The notes: generated by a model from the sequence alone, not told the origin. A stretch of DNA of 64,000 bases from Flagellimonas myxillae (GCF_023502235.1 NZ_JAMFLY010000002.1:434001-498000), one strand, 5' to 3'. Shown: positions 1-8,755, numbered from the stretch's first letter. Numbers and translations: made by a program.

Positions 1-135
1 CCCTTCCAATTCTTTTTGACATGTCTCGCAACCAGCAAGATGGTTTTCGACCAGCTGTTTGTCCTTGTCGGACAGCAATCCATCCAGATACGCTGAGAGC
101 TGGGATGAAACATGTTTGTTTTTGTCTGTCTCCAT
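1..135 (-). CDS. Anti-sigma factor, N-terminal part (runs off the window)
   Basis: Reading leftwards from an ATG at 135 gives an open frame to the window edge. It begins METDKNKHVSSQLSAYLDG and carries H-x3-C-x2-C (NHLAGCETC), the zinc-binding anti-sigma (ZAS) motif. It starts 6 bases after the stop of the ECF sigma gene, so the two are co-transcribed and the product is expected to hold that sigma factor inactive until a signal arrives. Only 45 residues are visible, so a membrane segment or a fused C-terminal domain cannot be judged. Confidence 0.75.
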   Translation of the reverse strand, partial: METDKNKHVSSQLSAYLDGLLSDKDKQLVENHLAGCETCQKELEG

Positions 136-141
136 TATTTT

Positions 142-666
142 CTAATTGGACTCCAGATAAATTACCCGGAGTTTTTTTAATATTCTGCTTACTCTGGTCT
201 TTAAGGCGCCGGGAGTGCTTCCCACAATAGTGGCGAGTTCCTCATACCTGATTTCTTGGTACCTGTTAAGGATGATCAGCTCCCTATCTTCGGCGTTGAG
301 CTTGTCCAGTGCATTTTGCAATTGGGAATACTCTTCCTGTTTGTCCTGCTCATTGTCCGCCTGCCTATAGTCCAACACCTCTATGGGGTCATGAAATTTG
401 TGATCTCGGGTAAAGTGGGTCTTCAAATTGTTTCGGGCAATGCTAAACAACCATGAAACAAAAGCTCCCCCTTTATAGGATCCCCGGTACCGAATCAGCT
501 TGTAAAAAACATCCTGTGTCAAATCCTCACTCAGCATGGCGTCCCTCGTCATTTTGAACAAATAATTGTACACATACTTGTGATGTCTGTCAAAAAGAAC
601 CTTGAGTAAATCAAGATTGCCTTCCGCCACCTTTTGCATCAGTATTTCATCTGAAAGCGCTTCCAA
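142..666 (-). CDS. ECF-type RNA polymerase sigma factor
   Basis: A 174-residue sigma-70 family protein of ECF length. Sigma region 2 covers about residues 10-85, with the core-binding stretch SEDLTQDVFYKLI. Sigma region 4 covers about 115-170, with helix-turn-helix YEELATIVGSTPGALKTRV. No region 1 or 3 is present, as expected for ECF factors. The anti-sigma gene follows by 6 bases. Upstream on the same strand is TGTAACC with a T-rich spacer, resembling the -35 element that Bacteroidota ECF factors use, so autoregulation is likely (inference). The inducing signal cannot be told from sequence. Confidence 0.9.
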   Translation of the reverse strand: MEALSDEILMQKVAEGNLDLLKVLFDRHHKYVYNYLFKMTRDAMLSEDLTQDVFYKLIRYRGSYKGGAFVSWLFSIARNNLKTHFTRDHKFHDPIEVLDYRQADNEQDKQEEYSQLQNALDKLNAEDRELIILNRYQEIRYEELATIVGSTPGALKTRVSRILKKLRVIYLESN

Positions 667-689
667 AGAGGTTTTTTAGCTGATTTAGT

Positions 690-725
690 TAACCTATATA
701 ATCAGGAAATTAAAAAAGGTTACAT
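690..725 (-). promoter_or_regulatory. Candidate ECF-type autoregulated promoter
   Basis: On the minus strand, TGTAACC (complement of 718-724) is followed by a T-rich stretch and TATATAGG before the ECF gene start at 666. A GTAAC-type -35 upstream of ECF genes is a common pattern in this phylum. The -10 cannot be fixed with certainty. Confidence 0.4.
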
Positions 726-765
726 CCTATTGAAAAAAAAATAAGGGAAAAAGAAGAAAAAGTAA

Positions 766-915
766 TCAATTGCACCCGCAATCGTCCGGTCCGCAAGATT
801 TGGAGGCTTTCCTTTTGCTGGGCACCAAGGATTTTGGCAAAAGAAACTTCCAAGCCAAATACCCAACGGCGATGGCTAGGGTAACATAGACCAATATGTG
901 CTGAACGGTATCCAC
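766..915 (-). CDS. FeoB-associated Cys-rich membrane protein
   Basis: A 49-residue protein with one membrane helix (about residues 7-26, HILVYVTLAIAVGYLAWKFL) and a C-terminal tail SCGPDDCGCN with three cysteines. This matches the small FeoB-associated Cys-rich membrane protein family found behind feoB. I chose the GTG at 915 because it shares a base with the feoB stop (TAGTG), a coupling arrangement. A longer frame reaching back to 993 lies wholly inside feoB. The likely role is to help ferrous iron transport through FeoB at the inner membrane, but the mechanism is unknown. Confidence 0.8.
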   Translation of the reverse strand: MDTVQHILVYVTLAIAVGYLAWKFLLPKSLVPSKRKASKSCGPDDCGCN

Positions 916-3152
916 TAGTTTAGGATTTGAAAGGCGGTCAATGCAACAAGATACGCAAAAACGCTCATGAAAGCTAGTTGGATCATGGGCCAACGCCAGC
1001 TATTGGTCTCCCGCTTTACAATGGCCAAGGTACTCATACACTGCATGGCGAAAGCGTAGAAAAGCATCAGTGAAATCCCGGAAGCTAAATTAAACAAGGG
1101 CTGCTTTCCTGTTTCATCGAGTTCGGCGGCCATTCTATTTTTAATGGTCTCCTCTTCATCACTGCCCACACTATATATAGTGGCAAGAGTTCCAACAAAT
1201 ACTTCTCGTGCAGCAAAAGAGGTTAATACTGCAATACCAATTTTCCAATCGTAGCCCAAGGGCTTTACAATGGGTTCAATGGCCTTTCCTGCATACCCAA
1301 TATAGGAGTGTTCCAATTTATAACTGGCTATTTCCTGATTACGGGCACGCTCCATTAATTGGGCTGTAAGCACTTTTAAGGAATCTTCGCTGATCCTGGG
1401 GTCAGGCAGTCTTGATCCATCCGTTGCTTCACCCTTGATATTGGTGATATGGGCATTGATGTTATTTTGGATGTAATTCTGACTATAGGGACTGAGGCCT
1501 TCGGTATCAATTCTTTGGTTGACGATTTCCTCAGCATTTTTGAAATCTTGCGAATGACCATTGGAACCCAGAAACCATAGAATTATGGAAATGGCCAAGA
1601 TGATTTTTCCGGCCCCAAAAACAAAACTTTTTGTTTTTTCGAGAACCGTATAGGCCACATTTTTGATCAGGGGCAAACGGTAGGTGGGCATCTCCACCAT
1701 AAACAGGGAACGGCTTCGGATTTTCAGGATTTTGTTGAGTACGGAAGCCGAAAAAATTGCCATTCCAAAACCAAGCAAGTACAACAACATAAGGGTAAGA
1801 GCCTGATAGCTCAATCCCAAAATACTACCTTCCGGAATGACCAATGCGATTAAAATCAGATAAACGGGCAAGCGTGCGGAACAGGTGGTGAAGGGTGTAA
1901 CCAAAATGGTAATCAGCCGTTCTTTCCAATTTTCAATGGTACGGGTAGCCATAACGGCGGGGATGGCGCATGCGGTACCAGAAATCAATGGGACCACACT
2001 TTTACCACTAAGTCCAAAGGGTCGCATAAGCCTATCCATTAAAAACACAACCCGGCTCATGTAGCCAGATTCTTCCAGCAAGGAAATAAACAGGAAAAGA
2101 AAAGCGATCTGGGGTATAAAAATGACAATACCCCCAATCCCGGCCAGAATTCCCTCTGCCAATAAATCGGTGAAGACCCCAGGCGGAAGCGTATTTTTGA
2201 TCCATTCCCCCGCAGCGGCAAATTGCTCATCGATAAAATCCATGGGATAAGTGCTCCAATCAAAGATGGCCTGGAAAATCAATAACAAAATGGCAAAGAA
2301 GATAAGATAACCAAAGACTTTGTGGGTCAAAATTTTGTCCAGGGAAGCCCGTAGGCCTTTGGCCGCATTTAGATCCACCTTATAGGTTTCCTTAAGGGCG
2401 CTATTGATGAACTGGTATCGGAGCACGGTTTCCCTATGCTGCAATTTTTTAAGCTCTTCCTTGGATTTAGTGGTAAAGGAGGTAGCGTCCTTTATCCGCT
2501 TTTTTTCAATAGGCATGAAGTTTACATCTTGGGTGATCACCATCCAAAGCTTGTATAGATCTTCATCGGGAAAAGCCTTCTGCAATCGGTCAAAATACTC
2601 AGGAGCAATTCGGGAAGTATCAAGATTTGGACTGTTGGAAAGGGACCCATAATCTGCAATAAGTGATTTGATTTGGTCGATACCGCTTCCTTTTCTAGTA
2701 CTTACCAAGGCTATTTTGGTATCCAATTGCCGTTCCATGCCCTCAATATCTAGTGAAATCCCTTTTCTGGACATACGGTCTGCCATGTTGATGACCAGTA
2801 TTGTAGGAATTCGAAGGTCTTTTATTTGGGTAAAAAGAAGTAGGTTCCTTTTAAGGTTCTCTACATCGCTGATCACTACGGCCACATCGGGAAAATCCTT
2901 ATTGTTCTTGTTAAGGAGAAGCTCCACCACCACACTCTCATCCAAGGAAGTGGTGTTGAGACTGTAGGTTCCGGGCAGGTCTAAAATAGTGGCTTTGGAA
3001 CCATCGGGAAGCTTACAGCTGCCCTGTTTTTTTTCCACAGTGATACCGGGATAGTTCCCCACTTTTTGCTTTAGGCCCGTTAGTTGGTTAAAAACCGAGG
3101 TCTTTCCGGTGTTGGGATTGCCAATAAGTGCAACGTTAATGCTCTTGCTCAT
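915..3152 (-). CDS. feoB: Ferrous iron transport protein B
   Basis: A 745-residue inner-membrane Fe(II) transporter of usual length. The N-terminal G domain shows G1 GNPNTGKT (residues 11-18), G3 DLPG (58-61) and G4 NMAD (about 120-123). A helical GDI-like spacer follows, then a polytopic membrane region from about residue 275 with two Gate domains (GYMSRVVFLMDR and SGTACAIPAVMATR are typical). The gene overlaps feoA by 4 bases (ATGA) upstream and the Cys-rich gene downstream, so the three form one operon. The family couples GTP binding and hydrolysis to ferrous iron uptake. Confidence 0.97.
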   Translation of the reverse strand: MSKSINVALIGNPNTGKTSVFNQLTGLKQKVGNYPGITVEKKQGSCKLPDGSKATILDLPGTYSLNTTSLDESVVVELLLNKNNKDFPDVAVVISDVENLKRNLLLFTQIKDLRIPTILVINMADRMSRKGISLDIEGMERQLDTKIALVSTRKGSGIDQIKSLIADYGSLSNSPNLDTSRIAPEYFDRLQKAFPDEDLYKLWMVITQDVNFMPIEKKRIKDATSFTTKSKEELKKLQHRETVLRYQFINSALKETYKVDLNAAKGLRASLDKILTHKVFGYLIFFAILLLIFQAIFDWSTYPMDFIDEQFAAAGEWIKNTLPPGVFTDLLAEGILAGIGGIVIFIPQIAFLFLFISLLEESGYMSRVVFLMDRLMRPFGLSGKSVVPLISGTACAIPAVMATRTIENWKERLITILVTPFTTCSARLPVYLILIALVIPEGSILGLSYQALTLMLLYLLGFGMAIFSASVLNKILKIRSRSLFMVEMPTYRLPLIKNVAYTVLEKTKSFVFGAGKIILAISIILWFLGSNGHSQDFKNAEEIVNQRIDTEGLSPYSQNYIQNNINAHITNIKGEATDGSRLPDPRISEDSLKVLTAQLMERARNQEIASYKLEHSYIGYAGKAIEPIVKPLGYDWKIGIAVLTSFAAREVFVGTLATIYSVGSDEEETIKNRMAAELDETGKQPLFNLASGISLMLFYAFAMQCMSTLAIVKRETNSWRWPMIQLAFMSVFAYLVALTAFQILN

Positions 3153-3391
3153 TTGGAGGTGGGATCTTCTTGGATATCAATTTCAATCTGCATGGCAAGG
3201 GACCTTCGTATTGCAATATGACTGCCGTTTACATTAATGTATATGGGATCGTTCAAGGGTGCCACTTGGACCACTTCAACGGTATTGCCGGGCAAACAAC
3301 CCAGCTCCAAAAGTTTAATGGGAAGTATGGAATCTGAAAATTCCTTGATGATACCTTTCTGTCCAAGGCCCAATTCTGCGACAGTAATCAC
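3149..3391 (-). CDS. feoA: Ferrous iron transport protein A
   Basis: An 80-residue SH3-like FeoA protein (TVAELGLGQKGIIKEF near the start, GNTVEVVQVAPLNDPIYI in the middle). FeoA is a small cytosolic partner of FeoB. The stop overlaps the feoB start as ATGA, giving translational coupling. Upstream, the minus strand carries TAAATTTG (complement of 3423-3430), a good -7 element for this phylum, about 35 bases before the start codon. No clear Fur or DtxR box was recognised by eye. Confidence 0.93.
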   Translation of the reverse strand: MITVAELGLGQKGIIKEFSDSILPIKLLELGCLPGNTVEVVQVAPLNDPIYINVNGSHIAIRRSLAMQIEIDIQEDPTSK

Positions 3392-3611
3392 TTTTTTTAT
3401 TTAGATTGATTTTAAGTAGGGCCAAATTTAGCACAAAAAGCTTCAAAAAGAATCGAATAACGCAATGTTAATAGTTAAATTCATCCCTTTTGGACATTAT
3501 TATTTATTTGACAGCGAAAATGCACCAATAAAAAGTCTGTTTTGAAATTTGTCGATCGCCTTTTTTTTAATCATGGATTGGCAAATAGGCACTAAAACAT
3601 AAAAAGCAAGT

Positions 3612-4928
3612 ATGAGATTGTTAATGGGTTACCTAATTGGGATGTTATTTTTGTTTGGTTGCAATAAATCAGACAGCGGTGATATTACCGAGGAAGTTGA
3701 AATGCCATTGGAAGAACCTATTGTCACCATTTTGGAGGTGGACGAAGAATTTCATGGGACCATGGAAATGGACAGATTGGGAACTAACCAACCCATAGCA
3801 GATTTTGTTCCAGTGGGTATTTCGGTCGACCCCAATGAGCAATTGCAATTACAGGTCGAACTCGTGGATGGAAGTACCTTACCTAGTGTTGTGCTGGGAA
3901 CCTATTCAAGATATGTTGAGTTTTGGAACCCCCAAGAGATGCAGTTGGCTGCCGGTGCCAATTCCATTGTCAATAATTCAACCAAATCAAGATTGGTATA
4001 TATCCGGTATGTGGGAGATGTTCCCGATTCCAAAGCCATGATTACCATTACAGGCGGGAAAAAAATCCCTTTTTTCAAATTAGGGGAAACGACGAATACG
4101 GTTTTTGTCGATATGTTGGACTCATGCGATGATTGCCAAGACGCCCAACTATTTGGAAATAAAAGTATAGTTGTGGCCAGTGTGGCCAATATGAAGAAAT
4201 ACAAAAACCAGGACTGGATGGCCCTTGTGGAAGCAATCGACAAGATTGCGGAAATTCATGCAGATATTGATGGATTGGACGCCTCAGCTCCCGTGCATGT
4301 ACCCAATCGAAACCGCTATTTACTCACCGAATCGGATGATCCGGAGTTTTGGATGGCAGCGACATGGTACAGGACTTTTTACAATCAAGATGCTGCTATA
4401 GATTTTGTCTTGGACATTAATAAACTCAAAAATGATGGCTGGGGACCTTGGCATGAATTGGGACACCAACACCAACTGGGTAATCTTACATGGGATCAGG
4501 TAGTTGAGGTTACCGTTAATATCTATTCCCTTGCCGCGGAAAGACATTTTGGCCATGAATCAAGATTACAGCGTGATAATGTGTGGGCATCGGTAGACGA
4601 TTATTTTAATTTACCGCTGGAACAGAGGGACTACAACGGAAATGTAGGTCTTTTTGTTCGATTGGCATTATATCAACAATTGTGGTTGCAATACGGCGAT
4701 GATTTTTTTAAGAACCTGCATAAAAATACAAGGGAAGAGCGTGCTGTATTGGCCGGAAATGAAGAAAAGATGGCCTATTTTATGCTGAAGGCCTCAGAAG
4801 TTTCGGGGAATAATCTAAAGGATTTTTTCCAACAATGGGGATTTGTATTGGAGGACGCACATTTCGATGCCTTGGATGCTCTAGGTCTTCCCCAGCCCAC
4901 TTTGGATTTGACCACATTAAGAGATTAA
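3612..4928 (+). CDS. M60-like zinc metallopeptidase lipoprotein
   Basis: A 438-residue exported protein with lipobox LFLFGC (Cys17). The HExxH motif is HELGH, with H281, E282 and H285, and E299 is in the right place for the third ligand (VVEVTVN). This is the gluzincin signature of the M60/enhancin-like group, whose members cleave mucin-type glycoproteins in other organisms. Residues about 30-150 form a beta-rich N-terminal part. The gene is divergent from feoA and tail to tail with the SCO gene, so it is probably monocistronic. The substrate is not visible from sequence. Confidence 0.8.
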   Translation: MRLLMGYLIGMLFLFGCNKSDSGDITEEVEMPLEEPIVTILEVDEEFHGTMEMDRLGTNQPIADFVPVGISVDPNEQLQLQVELVDGSTLPSVVLGTYSRYVEFWNPQEMQLAAGANSIVNNSTKSRLVYIRYVGDVPDSKAMITITGGKKIPFFKLGETTNTVFVDMLDSCDDCQDAQLFGNKSIVVASVANMKKYKNQDWMALVEAIDKIAEIHADIDGLDASAPVHVPNRNRYLLTESDDPEFWMAATWYRTFYNQDAAIDFVLDINKLKNDGWGPWHELGHQHQLGNLTWDQVVEVTVNIYSLAAERHFGHESRLQRDNVWASVDDYFNLPLEQRDYNGNVGLFVRLALYQQLWLQYGDDFFKNLHKNTREERAVLAGNEEKMAYFMLKASEVSGNNLKDFFQQWGFVLEDAHFDALDALGLPQPTLDLTTLRD

Positions 4929-4944
4929 AATTTAGAAGGATTAT

Positions 4945-5622
4945 TTATGGATTGTTGTAACTGTCTTTCAGAATTTTGAGGTCATTGAGCAATTTTTCAA
5001 CATCCTTTTTATTCGTCCCATCATAAAAGCCTCGAATTCTTCGCTCTTTGTCCACTAGGATAAAATTTTCCGTATGGATCATGTCATATGGTCCGCCATC
5101 CCCGTCTGTCTTCACGGCCAAGTACGATTTTCGGGCCAGCTCATAGATTTGCCGCTTATCACCGGTCACCAAGTTCCATTTGCTATCAATCACCCCTTTT
5201 TCCAAAGCATATTTTTTAAGCTGGGCAACAGAATCGATATCAGGGGTTACCGAATGGGACAGCAAAAGCACATCGGAATTGTCCTTGATGGAGTTTTGGA
5301 TTTCAACCATATTTTTTGTCATGATGGGACAAATGGTAGGGCAGGTGGTAAAGAAAAAGTCTGCGATATAGATTTTGTCCTGGTAATTTGCCTGTGTAAC
5401 TACTTCACCATTTTGGTTGATGAGCTCAAAATCGTTAATGGTGTGGTACTTCTTTTTGTAGTGCAAGGTGCTGTCCACCAATTCCTGGTTCACCATGGAC
5501 GGCTGAAAAACTGGCAGGGTTTTTTTAGGTTGCAGCGCATTGTAAAACAGGTAGATGATCACCGCGGAGAGGCCCAACAACACAGCACCGAAAAACTTGA
5601 ATTTGGAAAAAAAACTCTGCAT
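4945..5622 (-). CDS. SCO1/SenC family copper chaperone-like protein
   Basis: A 225-residue protein with an N-terminal membrane anchor (about residues 9-28) and a thioredoxin-like domain. The copper-binding CxxxC is CPTIC (C94, C98) and the distal histidine is H183 in MIHTENF, so all three ligands are present. SCO proteins deliver copper to the CuA site of cytochrome oxidase or act as thiol reductases in the periplasm. It is divergent from rseP across 152 bases. Confidence 0.92.
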   Translation of the reverse strand: MQSFFSKFKFFGAVLLGLSAVIIYLFYNALQPKKTLPVFQPSMVNQELVDSTLHYKKKYHTINDFELINQNGEVVTQANYQDKIYIADFFFTTCPTICPIMTKNMVEIQNSIKDNSDVLLLSHSVTPDIDSVAQLKKYALEKGVIDSKWNLVTGDKRQIYELARKSYLAVKTDGDGGPYDMIHTENFILVDKERRIRGFYDGTNKKDVEKLLNDLKILKDSYNNP

Positions 5623-5774
5623 GGCGCAAAATTACGTTTGAAGCCAAGAATCTTCAAGTTAAAATGGGAATTTGTTCCTAAAACTTTCTTAAATACGCCC
5701 ATTGCCCAAAATCATCTTTTTATAAAAGGCCTAAAAGCGTACTTTTGTGGGCTTAATATAAGATATAGAAGCTA

Positions 5775-7109
5775 ATGGATCTTTTTACACAGATCGTAAT
5801 GTTTATAGTAATCATCTCAGTTTTGGTGATTTTGCACGAGTTGGGTCATTTTCTTCCGGCAAAATATTTCAAGACCAAAGTGGAGAAGTTCTACCTCTTT
5901 TTTGATGTCAAATTTTCCCTGTTCAAAAAGAAGATTGGGGAAACCGTTTACGGTGTAGGCTGGTTGCCCCTTGGTGGCTATGTAAAGATTGCCGGGATGA
6001 TCGATGAGAGCATGGACACCGAGCAAATGAAGGAAGAACCCAAACCTTGGGAGTTTAGAAGCAAGCCGGCTTGGCAACGCTTGATTATTATGTTGGGTGG
6101 GGTTACCGTGAATTTTTTGTTGGCCTGGGTCATTTATACTGTTGGTTTTGCCAATATTGGGGAGACCTTTATTCCTGTAAACAAGATTGAACACGGATTG
6201 CATGTGGATCCTGTCAGTGAAAAAATTGGACTCAAAACCGGGGATAAAATACTGGAGATAGACGGGAAAAAAGTTGAAAAACTGGATAAGTACCTGTCTA
6301 TGGATATTTTGTTCGGGGACGAGATCAAGGTATTGCGTGATGGGCAGGAAATGATTGTGCCACTAAGTGATGAAGGCAAAAAAGCCGCCCTGGAAAGTAG
6401 AGGTAGGCAGTTTATCGTCCCTAGATATCCAACCTTGGTCATCGGGGTTGTTTCGGATAGTTCCAATGCTAAAGAGGCCGGTATCCAGATTGGGGACAAA
6501 TTGGAAAGAATCAATGGCCAGGAATTAAATTTTTGGGACGAGGTCACTACCCAAATTAACGGGAATAGGGGTCAAACCTTGAATGTGGATTTAACCAGGG
6601 ATGGAAGATTGGTGAATCTCCAAGTTGAAGTACCAGACAGTCTTCCAGTGGGTATTGCCCCGAATAGGGACATAGCCCGGGATCAGTTGTCCATCACCAA
6701 AGAATTCAGTTTTGCCTCGGCCATTCCTAGAGGGTTTATGGAGACCATCAATGTGTTGGTTCGCCAGGTAAAGCAATTCAAATTGATATTTAACCCGATA
6801 ATTCAGGGATACAAACAAGTAAAAGGGCCAATAGGTATTGTGGAGCTGATGCCCACGAGTTGGGATTGGGGCTTTTTCTGGGGTTTTATGGCGATGTTCT
6901 CGGTATGGTTGGCGTTTATCAATGTATTGCCCATACCTGCATTGGACGGGGGCCATGTAATGTTCCTGCTCTATGAAATTATTAGCGGACGACCTCCTAG
7001 CCAGAAAGTTTTGGAAAGGGGCCAGATAGTTGGCTTTGTGATATTGATGGGCCTAATGGTGGTAATTTTTGGGAACGATATCTGGAATATCATCAAAAGG
7101 TTTATTTAG
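5775..7109 (+). CDS. rseP: RIP site-2 metalloprotease RseP
   Basis: A 444-residue polytopic inner-membrane zinc protease. The catalytic HELGH lies at residues 21-25 in the first helix, and the C-terminal ALDGGH motif supplies the third zinc ligand. Two PDZ domains occupy roughly residues 120-300 (the second includes KEAGIQIGDKLERING). RseP cleaves transmembrane anti-sigma factors and residual signal peptides. A -7-like TACTTTTG lies at 5740-5747. It is followed by tRNA-Asn with its own promoter. Confidence 0.94.
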   Translation: MDLFTQIVMFIVIISVLVILHELGHFLPAKYFKTKVEKFYLFFDVKFSLFKKKIGETVYGVGWLPLGGYVKIAGMIDESMDTEQMKEEPKPWEFRSKPAWQRLIIMLGGVTVNFLLAWVIYTVGFANIGETFIPVNKIEHGLHVDPVSEKIGLKTGDKILEIDGKKVEKLDKYLSMDILFGDEIKVLRDGQEMIVPLSDEGKKAALESRGRQFIVPRYPTLVIGVVSDSSNAKEAGIQIGDKLERINGQELNFWDEVTTQINGNRGQTLNVDLTRDGRLVNLQVEVPDSLPVGIAPNRDIARDQLSITKEFSFASAIPRGFMETINVLVRQVKQFKLIFNPIIQGYKQVKGPIGIVELMPTSWDWGFFWGFMAMFSVWLAFINVLPIPALDGGHVMFLLYEIISGRPPSQKVLERGQIVGFVILMGLMVVIFGNDIWNIIKRFI

Positions 7110-7115
7110 CATAAA

Positions 7116-7151
7116 TTTGTTTGTAGCGTTTTAAAGAAACAGCTATATTTG
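7116..7151 (+). promoter_or_regulatory. Promoter of tRNA-Asn
   Basis: TTTG at 7116-7119 (and again at 7120-7123) is followed, 20 bases after the second copy, by TATATTTG at 7144-7151. This is an exact Bacteroidota -33/-7 pair, ending 22 bases before the tRNA. Confidence 0.75.
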
Positions 7152-7173
7152 CACCCGCTTAAGGTAAAAATAT

Positions 7174-7247
7174 TCCTCCTTAGCTCAGTTGGTTAGAGCA
7201 TCTGACTGTTAATCAGAGGGTCCTTGGTTCGAGCCCAAGAGGGGGAG
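7174..7247 (+). tRNA. tRNA-Asn (anticodon GTT)
   Basis: A 74-base cloverleaf. The acceptor strand TCCTCCT pairs with AGGGGGA (7240-7246) with one G-U pair. The anticodon arm CTGACTGTTAATCAG holds GTT, and the T arm is CTTGG-TTCGAGC-CCAAG. The discriminator is G and CCA is not encoded. Its 3' end is repeated in shortened form near 9785 and 9892, suggesting use as an integration site. Confidence 0.97.
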
Positions 7248-7256
7248 CAGGCATAG

Positions 7257-7287
7257 CCCAGTAAGTATTATTCTTACTGGGTTTTTT
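7257..7287 (+). terminator. Rho-independent terminator after tRNA-Asn
   Basis: A perfect 9-bp stem CCCAGTAAG / CTTACTGGG with a 7-base loop is followed directly by TTTTTT (7282-7287), ten bases after the tRNA. Confidence 0.9.
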
Positions 7288-7360
7288 GTTTTCCCACTTC
7301 TTCTTTATTCTACATTTTGTCCCAAATCCTTTAAATTAAGATGCTTTTGAGAGTACTTTT

Positions 7361-7663
7361 TTAAATAGGATATAATACCTTTTGAAGTTTGCTTTCTTCT
7401 TGTTTGGTCAACAACATCTCATGATTGTGTAATGGAATGTGACGAGGTGGGTATTTCCCATAAGGACTTTCCTTTTGGGTTCCGGTGGGGTCATATATAG
7501 GCCTCTTAGTCCAATAAACTTTCCAAATATTCCCTAAAAATATCCTATTGTGGATTATTATACCTTTCTTTACAAAACATCCGTGGACATAAGTCTCACT
7601 TGTCTTTAAATATAAGATAGCCCTCTCTAAATATTCCGAATCACCAATAGGGATGCTTTTCAA
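7361..7663 (-). CDS. Doubtful hypothetical protein
   Basis: An open frame of 100 codons that must start at TTG, since a TAA precedes it directly and no ATG is available before it. I recognise no domain. The stretch PIYDPTGTQKESPYGKYPPRH looks protein-like and codon use is ordinary, so it may be a truncated remnant inside the tRNA-linked island. It may also be chance. It lies between the tRNA terminator and the rpsU-type cassette, on the opposite strand. Confidence 0.25.
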   Translation of the reverse strand: MKSIPIGDSEYLERAILYLKTSETYVHGCFVKKGIIIHNRIFLGNIWKVYWTKRPIYDPTGTQKESPYGKYPPRHIPLHNHEMLLTKQEESKLQKVLYPI

Positions 7664-7749
7664 TTATTTTTTGCCTGTTATTCTTTCCAGGTTTATTAAT
7701 GGTACATCAATGTGATCAATATTGCTTTCATTGGTATCTAGTTCATTCT

Positions 7750-7804
7750 TGATTTCATGGGGATTCTATTGTAGGATTTTCTACTATGAAAATCTGATTT
7801 CATA
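7750..7804 (+). promoter_or_regulatory. Leader of the rpsU paralog with two competing hairpins
   Basis: Hairpin A is GATTTTC-tactat-GAAAATC (7775-7794). Hairpin B is TATGAAA-atctga-TTTCATA (7785-7804). They share bases 7785-7794, so they exclude each other. TGATTTCAT occurs at 7750-7758 and again at 7795-7803, so the upstream copy could also pair with ATGAAA. B ends 13 bases before the rpsU-type ATG at 7818. There is no Shine-Dalgarno in the gap. Regulation by RNA folding or by a protein operator is inferred only. Confidence 0.4.
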
Positions 7805-7817
7805 TTAAAAGACACAT

Positions 7818-8012
7818 ATGCTAAAAATAAAGATTGTGCCAGGTGAAAACATTGAAAGGGCACTTAAGAAGTACAAAAGAAAATATCGGAACACTCAGGT
7901 ATTGAAACAGATCAAAAACAACCGAGAATTCACAAAGAAATCTAAGTTGCGCCGGGATACAGTAGCAAAAGCCGTATACAGGGAAAAGTACTTGAGATTG
8001 GATAATGAATAA
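7818..8012 (+). CDS. rpsU: Ribosomal protein bS21 paralog
   Basis: A 64-residue basic protein with the bS21 pattern: MLKIKIVPGENIERALKKY followed by a lysine/arginine-rich helical tail. Length equals that of Bacteroidota bS21. bS21 binds the 30S platform next to the anti-Shine-Dalgarno end of 16S rRNA and, in Flavobacterium, takes part in hiding that end. The middle and tail differ from the form I remember for this phylum, and the gene sits in an accessory cassette, so I take it as a second copy. It overlaps the NYN gene by 8 bases. No SD precedes it, unlike the strong SD described for the main rpsU of this group. Confidence 0.85.
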   Translation: MLKIKIVPGENIERALKKYKRKYRNTQVLKQIKNNREFTKKSKLRRDTVAKAVYREKYLRLDNE

Positions 8013-8739
8013 TGACCTAAACCTTGCTGTCCTAATAGACGGAGACAACATCCCCTCGAAATACATAAAAGAAATGCTGGAGGAGATTGCCAAATATGGA
8101 AACCCCAGCATTAAGAGAATCTATGGGGATTGGACCAAGCCAAGTTTGATCAAGTGGAAAAATGTCCTGTTGGAGTATGCAATTACTCCAGTACAACAAT
8201 ATGGCTACACCACCGGGAAGAACTCCACGGATAGTGCGATGATCATTGATGCCATGGATATACTTTATTCAGGCAAGGTTGATGGATTTACCTTGGTTTC
8301 CAGTGATAGCGACTTCACTAGGTTGGCCATAAGGTTAAGGGAAGCGGGGATGATCGTTTTTGGTATTGGGGAAAGAAAAACACCTAACCCGTTCATTGTG
8401 GCATGTGACAAGTTCATTTATCTTGAAATATTGCAAAAACCGGAAATTGGGGATTTTAGCACATCCACAAAGCAAGCGAAAAGCAAGGTCGATAAGGTAA
8501 CACCTAAGGTCGTTAACCTCATTCTTTCAACAATTTCCGATGTTGAGGATGATGAGGGTTGGGCTTATTTGGGAGAAGTCGGTGCACTTCTGTTAAAAAA
8601 ACAACCAAATTTTGATGCAAGAAACTATGGGTTTAAGAAACTCACTCCCTTGATAAAGTCCATTGAAGAAATAGAAATTGGACAAAGAAAAAACCCAAAA
8701 GGAAACGGTAATCTAATTTATGTAAGAGGGGTGACATAA
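8005..8739 (+). CDS. NYN-domain (LabA/DUF88-type) protein with OST-HTH/LOTUS domain
   Basis: A 244-residue protein. The N-terminal NYN (PIN-like) domain covers about residues 5-140 with the acidic set D12 and D14 (VLIDGDNIP), D76 (STDSAMIIDAMD) and D101/D103 (SSDSDF), as expected for a metal-dependent RNase. The C-terminal region (about 160-242, VVNLILSTISDVEDDEGWAYLGEVG and YGFKKLTPLIKSI) matches the winged-helix OST-HTH/LOTUS fold, which binds RNA. It overlaps rpsU by 8 bases and the sigma gene follows after 16 bases, so it is the middle gene of a three-gene operon. The target RNA is unknown. Confidence 0.85.
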   Translation: MNNDLNLAVLIDGDNIPSKYIKEMLEEIAKYGNPSIKRIYGDWTKPSLIKWKNVLLEYAITPVQQYGYTTGKNSTDSAMIIDAMDILYSGKVDGFTLVSSDSDFTRLAIRLREAGMIVFGIGERKTPNPFIVACDKFIYLEILQKPEIGDFSTSTKQAKSKVDKVTPKVVNLILSTISDVEDDEGWAYLGEVGALLLKKQPNFDARNYGFKKLTPLIKSIEEIEIGQRKNPKGNGNLIYVRGVT

Positions 8740-8755
8740 TTTATAAAATAATGCT

